Positions 48,120 to 60,483 of a stretch of 64,000 bases of DNA are shown here, piece after piece. A model generated the notes under the pieces. It had not been told where the DNA came from and ran no database searches. It was given only the letters and a program-made list of their open reading frames with translations. This DNA is from Gnetum montanum (lineage: Eukaryota > Streptophyta > Gnetopsida > Gnetales > Gnetaceae): positions 1 to 64,000 of the forward strand of contig MNCI01008292.1 of assembly GCA_015680685.1 (NCBI GenBank), in the 5' to 3' direction. The position numbers and the translations under genes were made by a program. Each line of letters begins with the position of its first letter. Position 1 is the first letter of the stretch.

Positions 48120-49290
48120 TGAAAAATTGAGCATGGTTGTCCATCCGATGAGGCGTTTGTTGCACTAGCTTGCTTAGGTTCATAGAAAGGTTTTACTTGT
48201 TGGATGTTGACTATCTACTTTTTTTTTTACTCTTAGGGTTGTAGATTAACATAGCCCCATAAAGAAAGGTCTTGTAGGTAATATAAGGCCCCTCCCACAA
48301 CATTTGAAACTTTTTCTTTTGAGGTACATGTGTTGGGTTCTAGTAGAGAATCTTGTCTCAAGGTTGAAATTTAACTTTTTGTATTCTAAAGTCATAGTGC
48401 TTTTTGTTAAATGCCTTATGCATTTTATTCAAGGATAGGACTACCAATTGATTTTCATCTAGCGAATTTAGGTTGATTAATCTTTATTTTTGTGCTAAGC
48501 TAAGGTCAAGGTCCAAATCATAGGCTTTTGAAAGTGTACGAAGCTCGGATTGGATAGGTAGAGTTGGTAATTTTTCATAGACCAACTCATAAGAAGAGTA
48601 GTTTATAGGAACTTTCCATGTTAAGTAGTATGCCCAGATGGCATCATTTAGTTTTGTGCTCCAGTCTCTCCTATATTTACTAACAATTCACATCATGATC
48701 TTCCTATTAGTAGCTTTTACTTGACCATTAACTTTGGGGTGGTAGGGTGTTATTAGTTTATGTTCAACCCCCAAGCGTTGCATAAGCTTGCAAAAGGTAG
48801 TGCCTATAAAATGGGTTTTTTTGTCAAAAATTAGTGCACATGGCACTCCAAACCTGTTTACACCATTTTGTTGTACAAACTGCATAATAGTAGATGATGT
48901 ATAGTCAATGATGGTTGCTGCTTCTACCCATTTTGTGCAGTAATCAATAATGACAATTCTATTCACCTTTCCATTGACATAGGTATGATGGGACCCATAA
49001 AGTTGATGCCTTAGATGTTGAAGGGTTCCATTGGTTGAATCCACTATTGAGGTCCCTCTATTCGAGCGATCATCCCACCATCTCATTGATAGCATTCACA
49101 AGAGTGGACAAATTGGTGGATGTCCCTAAAGATGGTTGGCCAATAATACCCTATCACTAGGATCTTAATGGCTATGTATCTCCTACCATAGTGGCTCCCA
49201 TAATGACCCTCATGAGCATCCTAGAAAATGCACAATTGATCAGCATCAAGTACACACCAACAAACTAGGCCATCAATGCACACCTTGTAA
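48120..49290 (-). pseudogene. Element E integrase remnant
   Basis: The core frame (49095-48688) has IIDYCTKWVEAATI, ALIFDKKTHFIGTTF with the second catalytic Asp, and PYHPKVNGQVKATN, where the family has Glu after NGQV. Lys there means the catalytic Glu is lost. The zinc-binding end lies around 49110-49280. The C-terminal part lies at 48250-48690. It matches A 1-1110. Confidence 0.8.
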
Positions 49291-49499
49291 AGATGTTTGT
49301 TGATTTCCATAAAGCACTTGGCCTGATGAAGAAATTGTTGTTTCTTCCTATAGTCCATATCTTATGGCATCTCTTGAGTGAGAAGATAAGTGAGGATGCC
49401 ATCATACCATTTTTGTTCATTGGGAACTTGTTAATTTATTACACCTGTAAAGAGGAGTTCATTAGAAAATTGGTTAGAGAGTGGGCTCTCCTCCTTTTT

Positions 49500-49810
49500 G
49501 TTATCCCATCATAATCAAGAAAAGTGATCAACAACTACATTCTCAATCCCCTTTCTATCTACCATTGTAACATTGAACTCCTACAAGACCACCAACCACT
49601 ATATGATATGGGGACTCACCATTGAATTGTTCATGATGAAGCAAATGACACTATGGTCAATATGCACAAACACTTTGTATCTAAGCACATAGTGCCTAAA
49701 CTTCTCTAGAGCATACACCACCACGATTAGTTCTTTCTTCATGTGGTATAATTCAGTTGTGCATCCACAATGCTTCGACTTGCGTAGAGGATGTAATATG
49801 GACATTTTTT
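49500..49810 (-). pseudogene. Element E RNase H remnant
   Basis: Open frame 49805-49599 with TTELYHMKKELIVVVYALEKF, then HYVLRYKVFVHIDHS, followed to 49500 by connection sequence with stops. It matches A 1246-1500 and the Athila RNase H pattern. Confidence 0.78.
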
Positions 49811-49829
49811 ATCATCCAACTACATAAGC

Positions 49830-50900
49830 ATGGCTCCCAAGGTAGAATTTGACGCATCTATCATTATATGAAATAGTCTAGAATAGGTAGGTGCTCATAG
49901 AATTAGAGTCTCTATGAGCTTCTTTTTGAGGATCTGGAATGCATTTTTGCATTCCTTGGTCCAGATGAATGGACCATCTTTCTTTGTAAGCTTAACCAAT
50001 GGTTTTGTGATCTTAGAAAAATTCTCTATAAAATGTTGGTAGTAGCCAACGTGTCCACGGAATGACTAAACATCTTTAGCAGTTTCCAGTTGGCTAGTTA
50101 TTCCTTGGATGACCCTTATCTTTTTAGGGTCCATCTCAATCCCTGCTTGAGAAATTATGTGCCCTAGTACAATGCCCTCCTAGACCATCAGATGGCTCTT
50201 CTGCTAATTGATCCAAATATTCATCTCCACATTCCTTTTAAACACTTGTTCAAGGTGGTCCAAGGCTTGCTCAAATGTTGCATCATAAGTGGAGAAGTCA
50301 TCCATGAATACTTATACCTCGCTACCAATTTGTTGCTTAAAAATACTCATGACCAAGCATTGGAATATTGTAGGATCATTGCATAGACCAAAAGGAATTT
50401 TTCAATATGCACAAGTCTCCTAAGAACTCATGGATATTGTTTTGGCTTGATCCTTTGGCATGATCTAGATATGGTTATAGCCACTATAACCATCCAAAAA
50501 GTTATAATAGTAATGCCTAGATATGTTTTCCAACACTTGATTCACAAATGGTACTGGAAAGTGATCTTTGAATGTTATCATATTCAACAGCTAGAAGTTG
50601 ATGCAAACCCGCCACTTGCCATCTTATTTTGGCACAATCATGAGTGGGCTAACCCACTCACTATCCACAATGAGATAGATAAACCCCACCTTGATAAGTT
50701 GTTTGATTTCCTCTTTGATGGTATGCTTCAATTTTGGATTCAACCACCTCTGCAGCTACCTCTTTGGCTTCATGGCCAAATCTATGTAGATATGATGTTG
50801 GCATATCCTAGGATCAATCTACATGAGTTTAGGATATTACTAAGCAAAGGTTGTTGATCATTTATTGACCACCCTCAAGATCATTTGTTTCTGTTCAAGA
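49830..50900 (-). pseudogene. Element E reverse transcriptase remnant
   Basis: The catalytic block reads V-F-M-D-D-F-S-T-Y at about 50285-50311, with F-M-D-D at 50297-50308. Upstream and downstream blocks align with A 1560-2560. It has many stops. A 136-codon frame on the plus strand here (50447-50857) is a shadow. Confidence 0.75.
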
Positions 50901-50999
50901 GCAAGATTGGCATTGATGATTACCAACTTGTCATTTTTCAAAAATCTATACTCCATGACAGTATGTAGAGTTTTTAATTCTAAGGGCTCTTATTTAAAA

Positions 51000-52141
51000 T
51001 TTTCAAAGATTTCCAACCCTTACCAATAGGTATCATCATTTGCATCATCATAGAGTTGGTGATGAACTTACTCTAATTCATCTATGCCTTCAACATAGGC
51101 ACATGTCAGTCTCTTAGAAGTTTCCATGAAAAGTGTGTTACTTCAAAGATCAATTGTCAATCACTGGGTGCCCTCTTGTTTTGTGGCTATTGTGTACATG
51201 CACCTTTGAATATCTACCTCATTTTCACACTACCTGCATGCAGAAATGGATGCTATTTTCATGGACTAAAGTTTCTAGATGCAGTTGCACCTTGTATCAT
51301 TATACACAATTCATGGAACTTGTTTCTTCTCAATCTTTCCAAATGCATTTTCCTTAGAAATTTATAGGGAAAGATCTTTGATCTCCATTCATGCATCAAC
51401 AATGCTCAACCAAGGCCTTCCCATAATGATTAGGAAGTACCCCTTGCAATTTTTAACTCTGATTACTGGGAAATCAATAAGATACAACCACCCATAGATA
51501 GTGATTACAATATCCTTCACTAGTCCCAAAGAAACATTTATGGGCTGATTTTCCAATTCTAAATGGATGTTGCTCTTCTCAAGATGAGGTAGGTTCTAGG
51601 TGTTGTACATTTCATGAGAAAATAGATTAACTCTAGAACTTGAGTCAAGAAGAGCCTTGCATGGCTCATTCACAACAATCTACAAATAGATGAGAGGATC
51701 TCCATGATCAACTCTTTTCCAAGGAAGGTTGTTGACCTTGATCTAATCAAATACAATGTTGGTTAACATAATTGTGCTAGTCTTGGAAGGTGTTTAGTTT
51801 GAAGGGATCTCAAAAGGAATGGATGAAAAGGATGAAGGAGATATAAGATAACCAACTACATAAGTAGGTGAGGACTTAGTAGAGCTATTGATTTGAAAGA
51901 ATGATCTTTTATAGAATCTAGGTTCTGAACCACTTGGTTGAGGAGCAGACTATAAGTTAATGGCCCTAGTAGTATTATGTTGCTGTATCTATGTGGAAAT
52001 TTTTTCCTACATAAATGTAGCAAGTGGTAACTCGATTGATGGTGGAGGAGCATCTGGTAAAGGATGAGAAGGGTGATAGGGAGATGGGGTTTCCCATCTA
52101 GTAGATGGAGAATGATGTTGCATCCAAAAACCTTGATCATT
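51000..52141 (-). pseudogene. Element E protease and partial gag remnant
   Basis: The protease active-site region near 51625-51660 reads ALLDSSSRVNLFS: Asp is kept, but the Gly of D-x-G is Ser. The C-terminal block (about 51400-51440) follows. 51770-52141 corresponds to the Pro-rich end of gag. The match to A stops near 52141, where H begins. Confidence 0.65.
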
Positions 52142-52164
52142 GAAAAAAAACCAAGGATCCTTGG

Positions 52165-53717
52165 TGTAGCAATTCCCCAACCCTAAATCCTCAAGGTCTC
52201 CATGAGAGAAATGGAATTCGAGATGCCCTGGCTAGTCTAACAGATCAACCAGGGACTTATGAGATGCAAAACATGGAAATATAAATAATTCTAAATAATG
52301 CACAAAAAATAAAATTTATTTTTGAACACAAAACTCAAAACTTAAAACTTTATTAAGAAAGAATAAAGAATAAGTTAGAGAAATGTATACACATGGTGCC
52401 TAGATAAGCAAAAAGTGGGTTCAATTATGCAAGAGTTCAAAGCCTATTGAAGCCGATGTGATCTACTCCACAATCTAGGTGCTAAGCCACTCCTGATGCT
52501 ATCGAACCTTCCTTCACTATTGCAACCTCAGATCTCAAGTTGGATCACTACTAGGGGTGAGAAAAGTGAAAAATTTGGATGCCAAATTGCTCCACACTAG
52601 GGATTGAAAATCCTAGAGGTCCAATGTTGACACTCAAAATCCATAAATCTCAAGGCTACAATGCTTCCATGCTAGGGTTCAAGAGAATATAAGTATGGTA
52701 ACTTGCAAAAGCTCTTGAGTTCTTGAAAATAACCCAAGTGTGGAATTGTAAAAATGGCTACACTTTTAAAAAAATTGTTGGAATCAAAATTTCTTGTATG
52801 CTCAAAAGTTGCTAAACTTGTAAATGGTGTTAGAGGCTAGATTTTATAGGATCTTTGAGCCATGAATGGGGCTACAAATTAGCATGATTTGGCTGTAAAT
52901 TGGCTATGAAATGGCTTCAAATTTTATGTAAATTTGCTTCCAAATTTAGGTGAAATGAATGCCCAAATTTTGGGAGTTACCATACATAATAAGTGCTTTC
53001 CCCCATGGCCATTCTATTTACTATAAATAGTAACCAGGGCATACCTTCCATGCTAAGCTCTCCATCATACTTGTTGAAGTGCCTAGTCAATGTTGAAATG
53101 CATGAAGTGATGAATTTTTTCTTTTGTCGCTTCCACCCTAGGGGATTGAATTTTCCATATTGGAAATGAAGCCTCCATGGTAGGGGGAAACTTTCACGCT
53201 AAAGGGGAAAAGTTTCTAGGCTAGGGGAAAAGTTTCCAAGCTAGGGGAAAAGTTCCATATTGAGGGGAAAAAGTTTCCAGGTTGGGGAAAAGCTTCCACA
53301 TTGAGGGGAAAAAGTTTCCAGGCTATGCATGTGGTCTCCATGTTGAAGGGGGAAAGTTTCCAAAACCCCCACCCTTCCATGCTAAAGCTAAATGAGATCT
53401 ATCCCCTACATGTGTTTCCAATGTAGAAAAATGTATACCCCCCATAAAACCCATCAAATTTCATTTTTTTTGGAATTCCAAAAGGCATTTTTGAAGCCCC
53501 CAAGCCCAAATATAGACACTAGGTGACTTTTATCACTTGGGGAATGATGCTTTGACCACTTATGAAGCATTTTCAACCTTGAAAGTATAAAGTATGTGAA
53601 ATTTCCCACTATTGGTTACAATTTTCACATTTATAATGAAGTTTTACCTTAAGTTTCATTGGGTGAAAGCTTCATGGTGAAGACTGGCTATAACATGCAA
53701 ATTTTTGTGGTGTTTCA
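52165..53717 (-). repeat. Candidate H 3' LTR
   Basis: Begins TGTAGCAATTCC and ends GTGGTGTTTCA on the plus strand. A purine-rich AAAGAGGGGCCAT lies next to it on minus as a possible PPT. It has no partner LTR in the window, so the borders are provisional. It includes GGGGAAAAGTTTCC repeats (53190-53375). Confidence 0.4.
53190..53375. repeat. Short tandem repeat, GGGGAAAAGTTTCCAGGCTA type
   Basis: About seven imperfect units of 20-32 bp. Each couples GGGGAAAA with a TTTCCA block, so neighbouring units can pair (TTTCC with GGAAA). The same vocabulary recurs in the 185-bp array at 57450-60110. Confidence 0.7.
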
Positions 53718-53968
53718 ATGGCCCCTCTTTGTTGGTTCCTGGAGGATTGACCCAAGAGGCACCAACAAAGAATACAAAACATCACTTCATATTATAATGC
53801 TACAATGCATATAGGTCACAAGAGAATTAGGCTATCTAGGTTATCAAGGTTGCTAGTCTAAGGCCATGATGGGCTATGGTACCAATTTAAGGCCCTAGCA
53901 TGTCATGTTTCTAGTTTAAGGTTGTAGCGGACTACTGAAAGTAGGCTTGCTTGTCGATGATCTATAGA

Positions 53969-55000
53969 CTACATGCAATATGACTTTAGATAGGAATAAT
54001 TGATTAGATTGACCAACACATTTCCATCCATGTCAACTATTCTAAATGCTCCATTTTCATAGGCTTTGGTGATAAGAAAGGACCATTCCCAATTGGCTAA
54101 AAATTTATCTACATGCTCACAAATGGCCTTGAGGACTAGGTTTTCCTCCTTGATCTTATGCATGGTCAAGTCATGGTGATGTTGTTGCTTCTGCCTCTCT
54201 TGATAGTGCTCGATGTGAGCAAGCTCTTGGATATGCCACTTCTCCATTGAATCCAAGGTTACGATCTGCAACTCTTTGTTCTGCTCATCATTGATGAAGT
54301 TGATCAAGGCTACTAGGAGCGATGGCACCTACAATTCAAGAGGTAAAATAGCTTCAAAACCATAAACAAGGCTATAAGGGATCATGCCAATTACTATGCA
54401 ATAGGTTGTTTTCTATGCCCATAGTACATGGACAAGCTACTCATGCCACTTCTGGTTGCTATTATTGAGCATCTTCTTGAGCAAGTTGATGAGGGCCTTG
54501 TTGCTTGCTTATACTTGTCCATTGGCTTGAGGATAGTAAGGTGAAGAGAAAGAATTCTTAATGCCTGCGTTGTGACAAAAATCCTTGGTTTTCTAGCTAC
54601 TAAATTAAGGCCCATTGTCCATAACTATGATCATGGGTATGCCAAAATGAACTACAATGTTATATAGGATAAATTTGCAAACTTATTCAAATGTGGTCTT
54701 CCTTAGGTGAATAGCCTCAACCCACTTGGTAAAGTATTCAGTTGCGATGATGATGAAGCTATGTCCTGTAGAAGACTTAGGTGTTATAGGTCCAACAATA
54801 TCCAATCCCCATCATTGAAATGGCCATGTTATCTAGGTTGTATGTAACTTAGTTGGTGATACATGTATCAGGTTGCTATATCATTGGCATGTGTTACATT
54901 ACTTAACCTTTTGTAGGTAATCATTCTCCACATGGGGCCAATAGTAGCCTAACCATCTAATCTTAGCTGCCATGGATCTAGGTCCTATATGCCCTTCACA
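53969..55000 (-). pseudogene. Element H integrase remnant
   Basis: The core around 54460-54640 shows MDNGP and SSPYYPQANGQV blocks. The C-terminal frame (54328-53969, 119 codons) shows ELAHIEHYQERQ, NWEWSFLITKAYENGAFRIVDMDG and YLKSYC, typical of Tat/Ogre integrase ends. Upstream parts with zinc-binding residues reach about 55000. Stops are frequent. Confidence 0.75.
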
Positions 55001-55432
55001 AACTTCCTCATGAACCTCCTCGAAGACTATTTTGGCTTCAGTTTTACCCAAGCACTTTAGGAGTATGCCATCATAGGATCATCAACATAATTTTCTATCA
55101 CCTATAATGACATACTGCTTTGACCACTTACATATGGTATCCTTCTGAGAAATAGTTAGTCCTTGTGAGGATTCACCATGCATAAGGTAAAATTTGATAT
55201 CGTCATACCACTCCTTGGAAGGAGCAGTATGAATAATAGCCATAAAGGTACCCTTAGTGTTTTATGTGATGGGAGTAGAACAATCCATGGTTAAGGTGGA
55301 CAACTTGCTAAACACATCTAGCATAACCCTAAGGGCTAATGTTGCAATTACATCAGCTATGGCATTTTCATTTTGAGGTATGTGTTGGATATTAATGTCT
55401 ATGAATTGTTGTAATAAATTCTTCCCTAGGTC

Positions 55433-55790
55433 TCAGTAAGGTTGTAAGCGCTTAGCTTTGCATACATAGACTTCAATTACTTGGTTAACCACAAGTTGTG
55501 AATCACCTTTGATGGCTAGGTATCTAATTCCTAGGTCACAAGCTACCATCATTCCTCTAATCAAATCCTCATATTTCTCTTTGTTGTTGGTACAGGGGAA
55601 CCCAAAACGATAGGCAAAGGTTTGAATCTCACAAGATGGGAATGTTACAATGGCAATAACACTAGACCCATGGATGGTTGAAGCTTCGTTGAAGTTCATA
55701 ATTGCCTCATAACCCTTAGGCACTTGGCTAACTATGTTAATGTGTTCATCAAGGAACTTAGGATCTGTGGCTACTTAGTCATCAATAGGT
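55433..55790 (-). pseudogene. Element H second (archaeal-type) RNase H
   Basis: Frame 55723-55433: SSVIAIVTFPSCEIQTFAYRF, CTNNKEKYEDLIRGM, DLGIRYLAIKGDSQLVVNQV and CKAKRLQPY. Family blocks are C-T-N-N-x-A-E-Y-E-A-L and G-D-S-x-L-V-x-x-Q. Here Ala-Glu of the first reads Lys-Glu. This second RNase H is the mark of the Tat lineage. Confidence 0.82.
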
Positions 55791-55799
55791 GAAATTGTG

Positions 55800-56770
55800 A
55801 GTTGCACAGCTATGACTTGACCTTTTGTTGAGGATTGAGAGATGTAATGGAGGTCAAACTCTACAATTATGGCTTTTCATTAGGCTATACAACTACTTTC
55901 ATAGATGTTGGTCATTATGGCTCTGAGTATGTTGTCCTTGTAAATTGCATTGACTTGGCTTTTGAAGAGGTAGTGTCTCCATTTCTTCAAAGAGAAGACT
56001 AGTGCTAGATAATACTTCTCCACTTCAATGTATCAGGACTCATGGGTTACTAACTCATGGCTAAGGTAGTATACATGCATTTATGCTTCCTCATCACATT
56101 TCTAATAGAGTAGAGAGGAAATGGATGTATCAACAATGGAAAGATAAATGTAAAATGTTTTACCCTCTTGAGAAGAATATATTGTCGGTAGTTGTGTCAA
56201 CTCTTGCTTAAGGTTTTCAAAGGCCTCTTAGCATTGAGTCATCCATTCATAGTGAACTCCTTTCTTAAGAAAGTGTTGCATGGGCTGTAACTTTTTTGTA
56301 AGCCTAGCAATAAACCTATGAATAAATTGTAACCTACCTTGTAATCCTTGAAGCTCTTTAAGGTTGGTAGGTGTTTCTAATTTGGATATGGCTTTAACCT
56401 TTTCAAGATCTACGTAACTACAAAGCCAAGCATCTTACCGGTCTTGACACTGAAGATATGCTTCTTAGGATTAAGCCTAAGCTCATATTTGAGGCATCAT
56501 TTAAGAACAAGATCTAGGTCATTAGCATGATCATTAGCTATCTTAGACTTCATAGATATGTCATCTATGTAATCATTAAGCAAACCTAACATGTAATCAC
56601 TAAAGATATAGGTCATGGCTCTCTAGTGTGTTGCTCTAATGTTCTTAAGGCCAAAGGGCATCATGGTATAACAAAAAGTAGCCAATGGGGTCATAAAGGT
56701 CATGCTAAGTTGGTGCTCTTGGTTGATCACTGTGAGGTCCATGTAGACACAAAGGAAAACTAATTTGCTC
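55800..56770 (-). pseudogene. Element H reverse transcriptase (palm) and RNase H
   Basis: RT palm with MPFGLKN (around 56650) and the catalytic Y-I-D-D at 56570-56581. Then KELQGLQGRLQFIHRFI and the first RNase H (YYLSHELVTHES, LALVFSLKKWRHYL). The alignment to RT ends near 56770, so fingers, protease and gag are missing. Confidence 0.78.
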
Positions 56771-57449
56771 CTAGGTACTCATACTTTGATCCCACATATC
56801 AACTGAAAGCATATTAAGTGGCACCTAGGTAAAAGTAAATAAATAATGTTAAAATGCCATAAAACATATGCACATCTAATGTAATCAAGACCATCCAAGG
56901 TCATCAATGAGGTAAGGTCAATTTGGAAAAGTGCAATAGAGGTGAACAAAGATCACATAAAGGTTAAGCAAGGGGAAGTATAAGAAGTAAGGTTACAAAT
57001 GATCAATATTGATCACAATTTTACTAGTTTAAGGCCTTAATAGGCCTATGATGCCAGTTTAAGGCCTTAGTGAGCCATGGTCATATGGTGTCAAACGATG
57101 GTCAAGGAAGGTCAAACCCCACTATTTAATACCATTTAAAGGTCAAAAAAGGCAAATAGAGCTTTAATAAGACAAAAAATGAACATGTAAGGTTGTATAA
57201 TGGCCATAGAAGGTTAACAAGGTCAACAAGGCAACATAAGTCCAAAAATAAGCCAAAACATTACATAATAAGGTTAAAATATAATAAAATAAGTTATCTA
57301 TGTTAAAATTTGGTTAATATAGAATGTTTAGGTTTTTTCTAGTTTTAGGCCTTAGTGGGCCATCTTTTGAGGCTACAAGGCTATTAGATGGGTTTAGGCA
57401 TCAATCAAGGTTATTTCTAGATTTTTTTTTATCAAAAAATCAAGTGTTT
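56771..57449. other. Spacer between H RT and the array
   Basis: AT-rich, non-coding. Contains the phrase CTAGTTTwAGGCCTTA three times (57025, 57050, 57340). A related form occurs beyond the integrase end (53880-53930), which ties this stretch to H. Confidence 0.5.
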
Positions 57450-60110
57450 TGAGGCTTCCATGTTGGGCTCAATGGGGAAACAAGGACCCTTAGTATGGAG
57501 ACTAAAGAAAATAGTTTTTGGGATGCTTAGAGTCCATAATTGAGATTCCAAGACCTTCCCAAGGTAGCGTAGGATCATATCCCTCAAAATTGAGCACTCT
57601 AGAGATCTATAAAGGTCAATAATAGGTTTTGAAGCCTTCCCCCTTTGTTTCCATGTTGGCCAACGTGGAAAAGAGGGGTTTTAGCATGAAGAACCAACAT
57701 CAAAGCAAAAATGAGGTCAAACATGATCAAATAGGTAGCTTGACTCTAAATATGGCACTTGTGCATCTCTCGACTTCGATCCAAGGAAATTTCAGGTCAT
57801 TTTGAGTGTCAATCAGTGTCAAAATGGCTTCCCCCCTTTTTCCATACTGGGCATATTATCCTTAGTATGGAAATATAAGGGGCCACTTATTTTATAAATT
57901 TTGAGTGATTTTGAGGCACTTTGACTAGGTTTCCATGCCCTAGGGTTGTAGACTTCAATTCTGAAAGTTTCTGGCTAATTTCAGACATGTTTGAGGGTTG
58001 TTTAAGGGTACATAAGGTATTCCCCCATATTTCCACATTAGGCAAGTTACTCCAACATGGAAGAATGGTAGGAATAGATTTTGAAGGCTGAAATGAGGTT
58101 AGACCTAAAAACTCTTGAGGCTATGAGGTCCTAGGCTTTTCCGATGTAGATCTTTGGCTTCTAAGAGTGCCATCTTGCCTCTAAAAGTGGAAAAACAACT
58201 TCCCCTCCTTATTTCCACACTAGAGAAGTTACTCTAACATGGAAGAAGAAATAATCATAGATCTAGACCAATTTGGATCACACAATCAACTATGCATGTT
58301 ACCTTTCAGAGTTGTCAGGGTCAAGGGCTATGGATCCATGTCAAAATTTAGCAATTTTGAGCATCGCTAAATGGTTTTTTGGCTTTCCCCTTGCTTCCAC
58401 ATTTAGGATGGAGAGCTTAGCATGGAAAATAATGGGAAATTAATTTTTTGTAATTTGGAATCAATTATGTCAAGTCTAAGGTCTTCAACCACTACTACCA
58501 AGGTTCTGGAGTGCATGAAAGTTCATTTAATGTCATTCTTTGGGAGCTCCAAACAAGTCTCCCCTTAAGTTTCCATACTGAGGATACCACCTTTAATATG
58601 GAAAAAGGGATCCCCAATGTGGAAGAACCATGCAACTTAAATCTAGGCTAATGTTAACCTCAATTAACTATGCATGTCAGCCTTCGGGGTTACTAGGGTC
58701 AAGGACTAGGGTTTGATGTTAAGTTTTGGTACTTTTGAGTATTTCTAAGTGTTTCATATGATTCCCCATTTCTTCCACACTAGGGATGGAGATCTTAGCA
58801 TGGAAATTTATGGGGAATTAATTTTTTACCTTCTTACATCAATTTCTTAAAGTTTGAAGGCTCTGAACAATGTCAACAGGGTCCTAGAGTGCATGCAAGT
58901 TTAGTTAATGTTGTTCTAAGGTAGTTATGAATTCCAAATGGGTTTCCTCCTTAATTTCAAAGCTAAGCACCATGGAGGGGGGAATTCCCAATGTGAATAC
59001 ACCATAAAACTTAGATCTACCTTAGTTTTGACTTCAAACGACCATGCATGTCAACCTTCGAGGTTGTTAGGGTTGAAGACTAAGGTTTGGAGTCAAAATT
59101 AGTCATTTTATAGGTTTTCCAATTGGGTTTTAAGATTTCCCCTCTTTTCCCATTCTAGGGATAGTATACCTAGTGTGGAAAATTATGGAAAATAGATTTT
59201 CATATGTTTGCATCATTTTTGATCATGCATGTAGGTCCTTGAGGTTACTAGTGATGATGGTTAATGCCTAGTGTCAAAATTTTGCTATTTTCAAGGTTGA
59301 TGAGTGGTTTTTTAGCTTCCCCCTCTTTTTCATGTTAAGGCTTCCATGCTCAATGTGGAAAATTGAGGAAAAATTCTTTTGATCATTGTTTATCACTTTT
59401 GGTCATGCATGTAGGCTTCTAAGGTTACTAGCATTGACTACTAACATCTGATGTCAAATTTTGGTTATTTCAAGGGTCACTAGGTAAATTTTGGGCTTCC
59501 CCACATTTTTCCATGCTAGGGATTATATGATAAGCATGGAAAATTTTAGGGGGAGCTTTTTTAATTTTTTATGATTAATCTGGCTATGCATGAGTGTCCA
59601 CAAGGTTACTGGTGTTGGCCATAAGTATCTAAGGCCAAGATCTTGTTATTTTGGAGGCTATGAGGGGGTTTTTAAGCTTCCCCCATTTCCTCCACACTAA
59701 GGGTTGAAGGATCAACATGGAAAAGGTCTCCCTCTATCAAGATACTCAAATCTAAGCCAAATCAATAGCTGATTGACCATGCAAGTCAACCTCCAAGGTT
59801 GCCAATGTCAACAATCAATATTTGGTGTCAAGATTTGATAATTTGGAGGCTTCTAAGTGCCTCATGCAATCTCCCCCTTTTCTTCCACACTAGGCATGGT
59901 GGACCTAGTGTGTATGAGAGGGGGATGAAATTTCTATGTCATATTTAACCAATTTTGGAGCTTTCAGAAGCTCCAAAGGGTTTTTGCAGGGTCTAGGGAT
60001 CACCGAGCATCAAGAAATGGTCATTAGGTCATTAATTTTAGTTATTTTTGAGTTCCCCCCATCTATCTAGGATAAGGTTAAGAGGTTCAACATGGAAGAA
60101 CCTTTCCCCA
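57450..60110. repeat. Degenerate tandem array, about 185-bp units, 14-15 copies
   Basis: A TTCCCCn...TTCCACACTAGG...TTAGCATGGAAA block recurs at about 57636, 57825, 58020, 58200, 58383, 58558, 58761, 58945, 59134, 59318, 59498, 59678, 59871 and 60053, with one worn copy near 57455. Spacing is 175-203 bp. Between blocks a second shared phrase recurs (CATGCATGTCAACCTT...GGTTACTAG...). Most units keep an inverted repeat TTTCCA...TGGAAA. Units are strongly diverged, so the array is old. It lies where gag and protease of H should be. Confidence 0.82.
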
Positions 60111-60235
60111 ATGTGAAAAACACTAAATCCTAGTTTTTGACTAGTTTTTACTAGGTCTTGTGGGATTCTGAGGCTGTTAGGAATGCGTGGAGGGGTTCTA
60201 CAATTTGGCTGAGAGGCCACTATCAATTGTAGATT

Positions 60236-60363
60236 AGTAACAATAACACTAAATAATATTTTTCCATAATGCTCTAGGAAGAAGGTATCAATAACGCTAA
60301 ATAATATTTTGTTCATAACACTCCAGGGAGAGAGTATTAGTAATGAAAAATAATATTTTATCC
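60236..60363. repeat. 48-bp tandem repeat, about 2.5 units
   Basis: AATAACACTAAATAATATT at 60242, AATAACGCTAAATAATATT at 60290, and a third worn start at about 60340. The array runs into the N gap. Confidence 0.75.
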
Positions 60364-60482
60364 NNNNNNNNNNNNNNNNNNNNNNNNNNNNNNNNNNNNN
60401 NNNNNNNNNNNNNNNNNNNNNNNNNNNNNNNNNNNNNNNNNNNNNNNNNNNNNNNNNNNNNNNNNNNNNNNNNNNNNNNNNN
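60364..60482. other. Assembly gap (119 N)
   Basis: Undetermined bases between two tandem arrays, probably caused by them. Confidence 1.
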
Positions 60483-60483
60483 C

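Larger units (their letters stand above)
52165..60110 (-). mobile_element. Element H: Tat/Ogre-like Ty3/Gypsy element, 5' part missing
   Basis: Minus-strand order from the right: repeat array, RT, RNase H, second (archaeal-type) RNase H, integrase, 3' LTR candidate. The extra RNase H after the first one marks the Tat lineage. RT lacks its N-terminal fingers, and gag and protease are not seen. No 5' LTR was found on the right. H replaces the gag end of E. Confidence 0.7.

Noticed and set aside
50447-50857. A 136-codon plus-strand frame
   Set aside because: It lies antisense to the RT of element E and shows no family resemblance.
57450-60110. CRISPR-like array
   Set aside because: Units are about 185 bp and diverged throughout, without short exact repeats or unique spacers. 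The setting is a plant retrotransposon.
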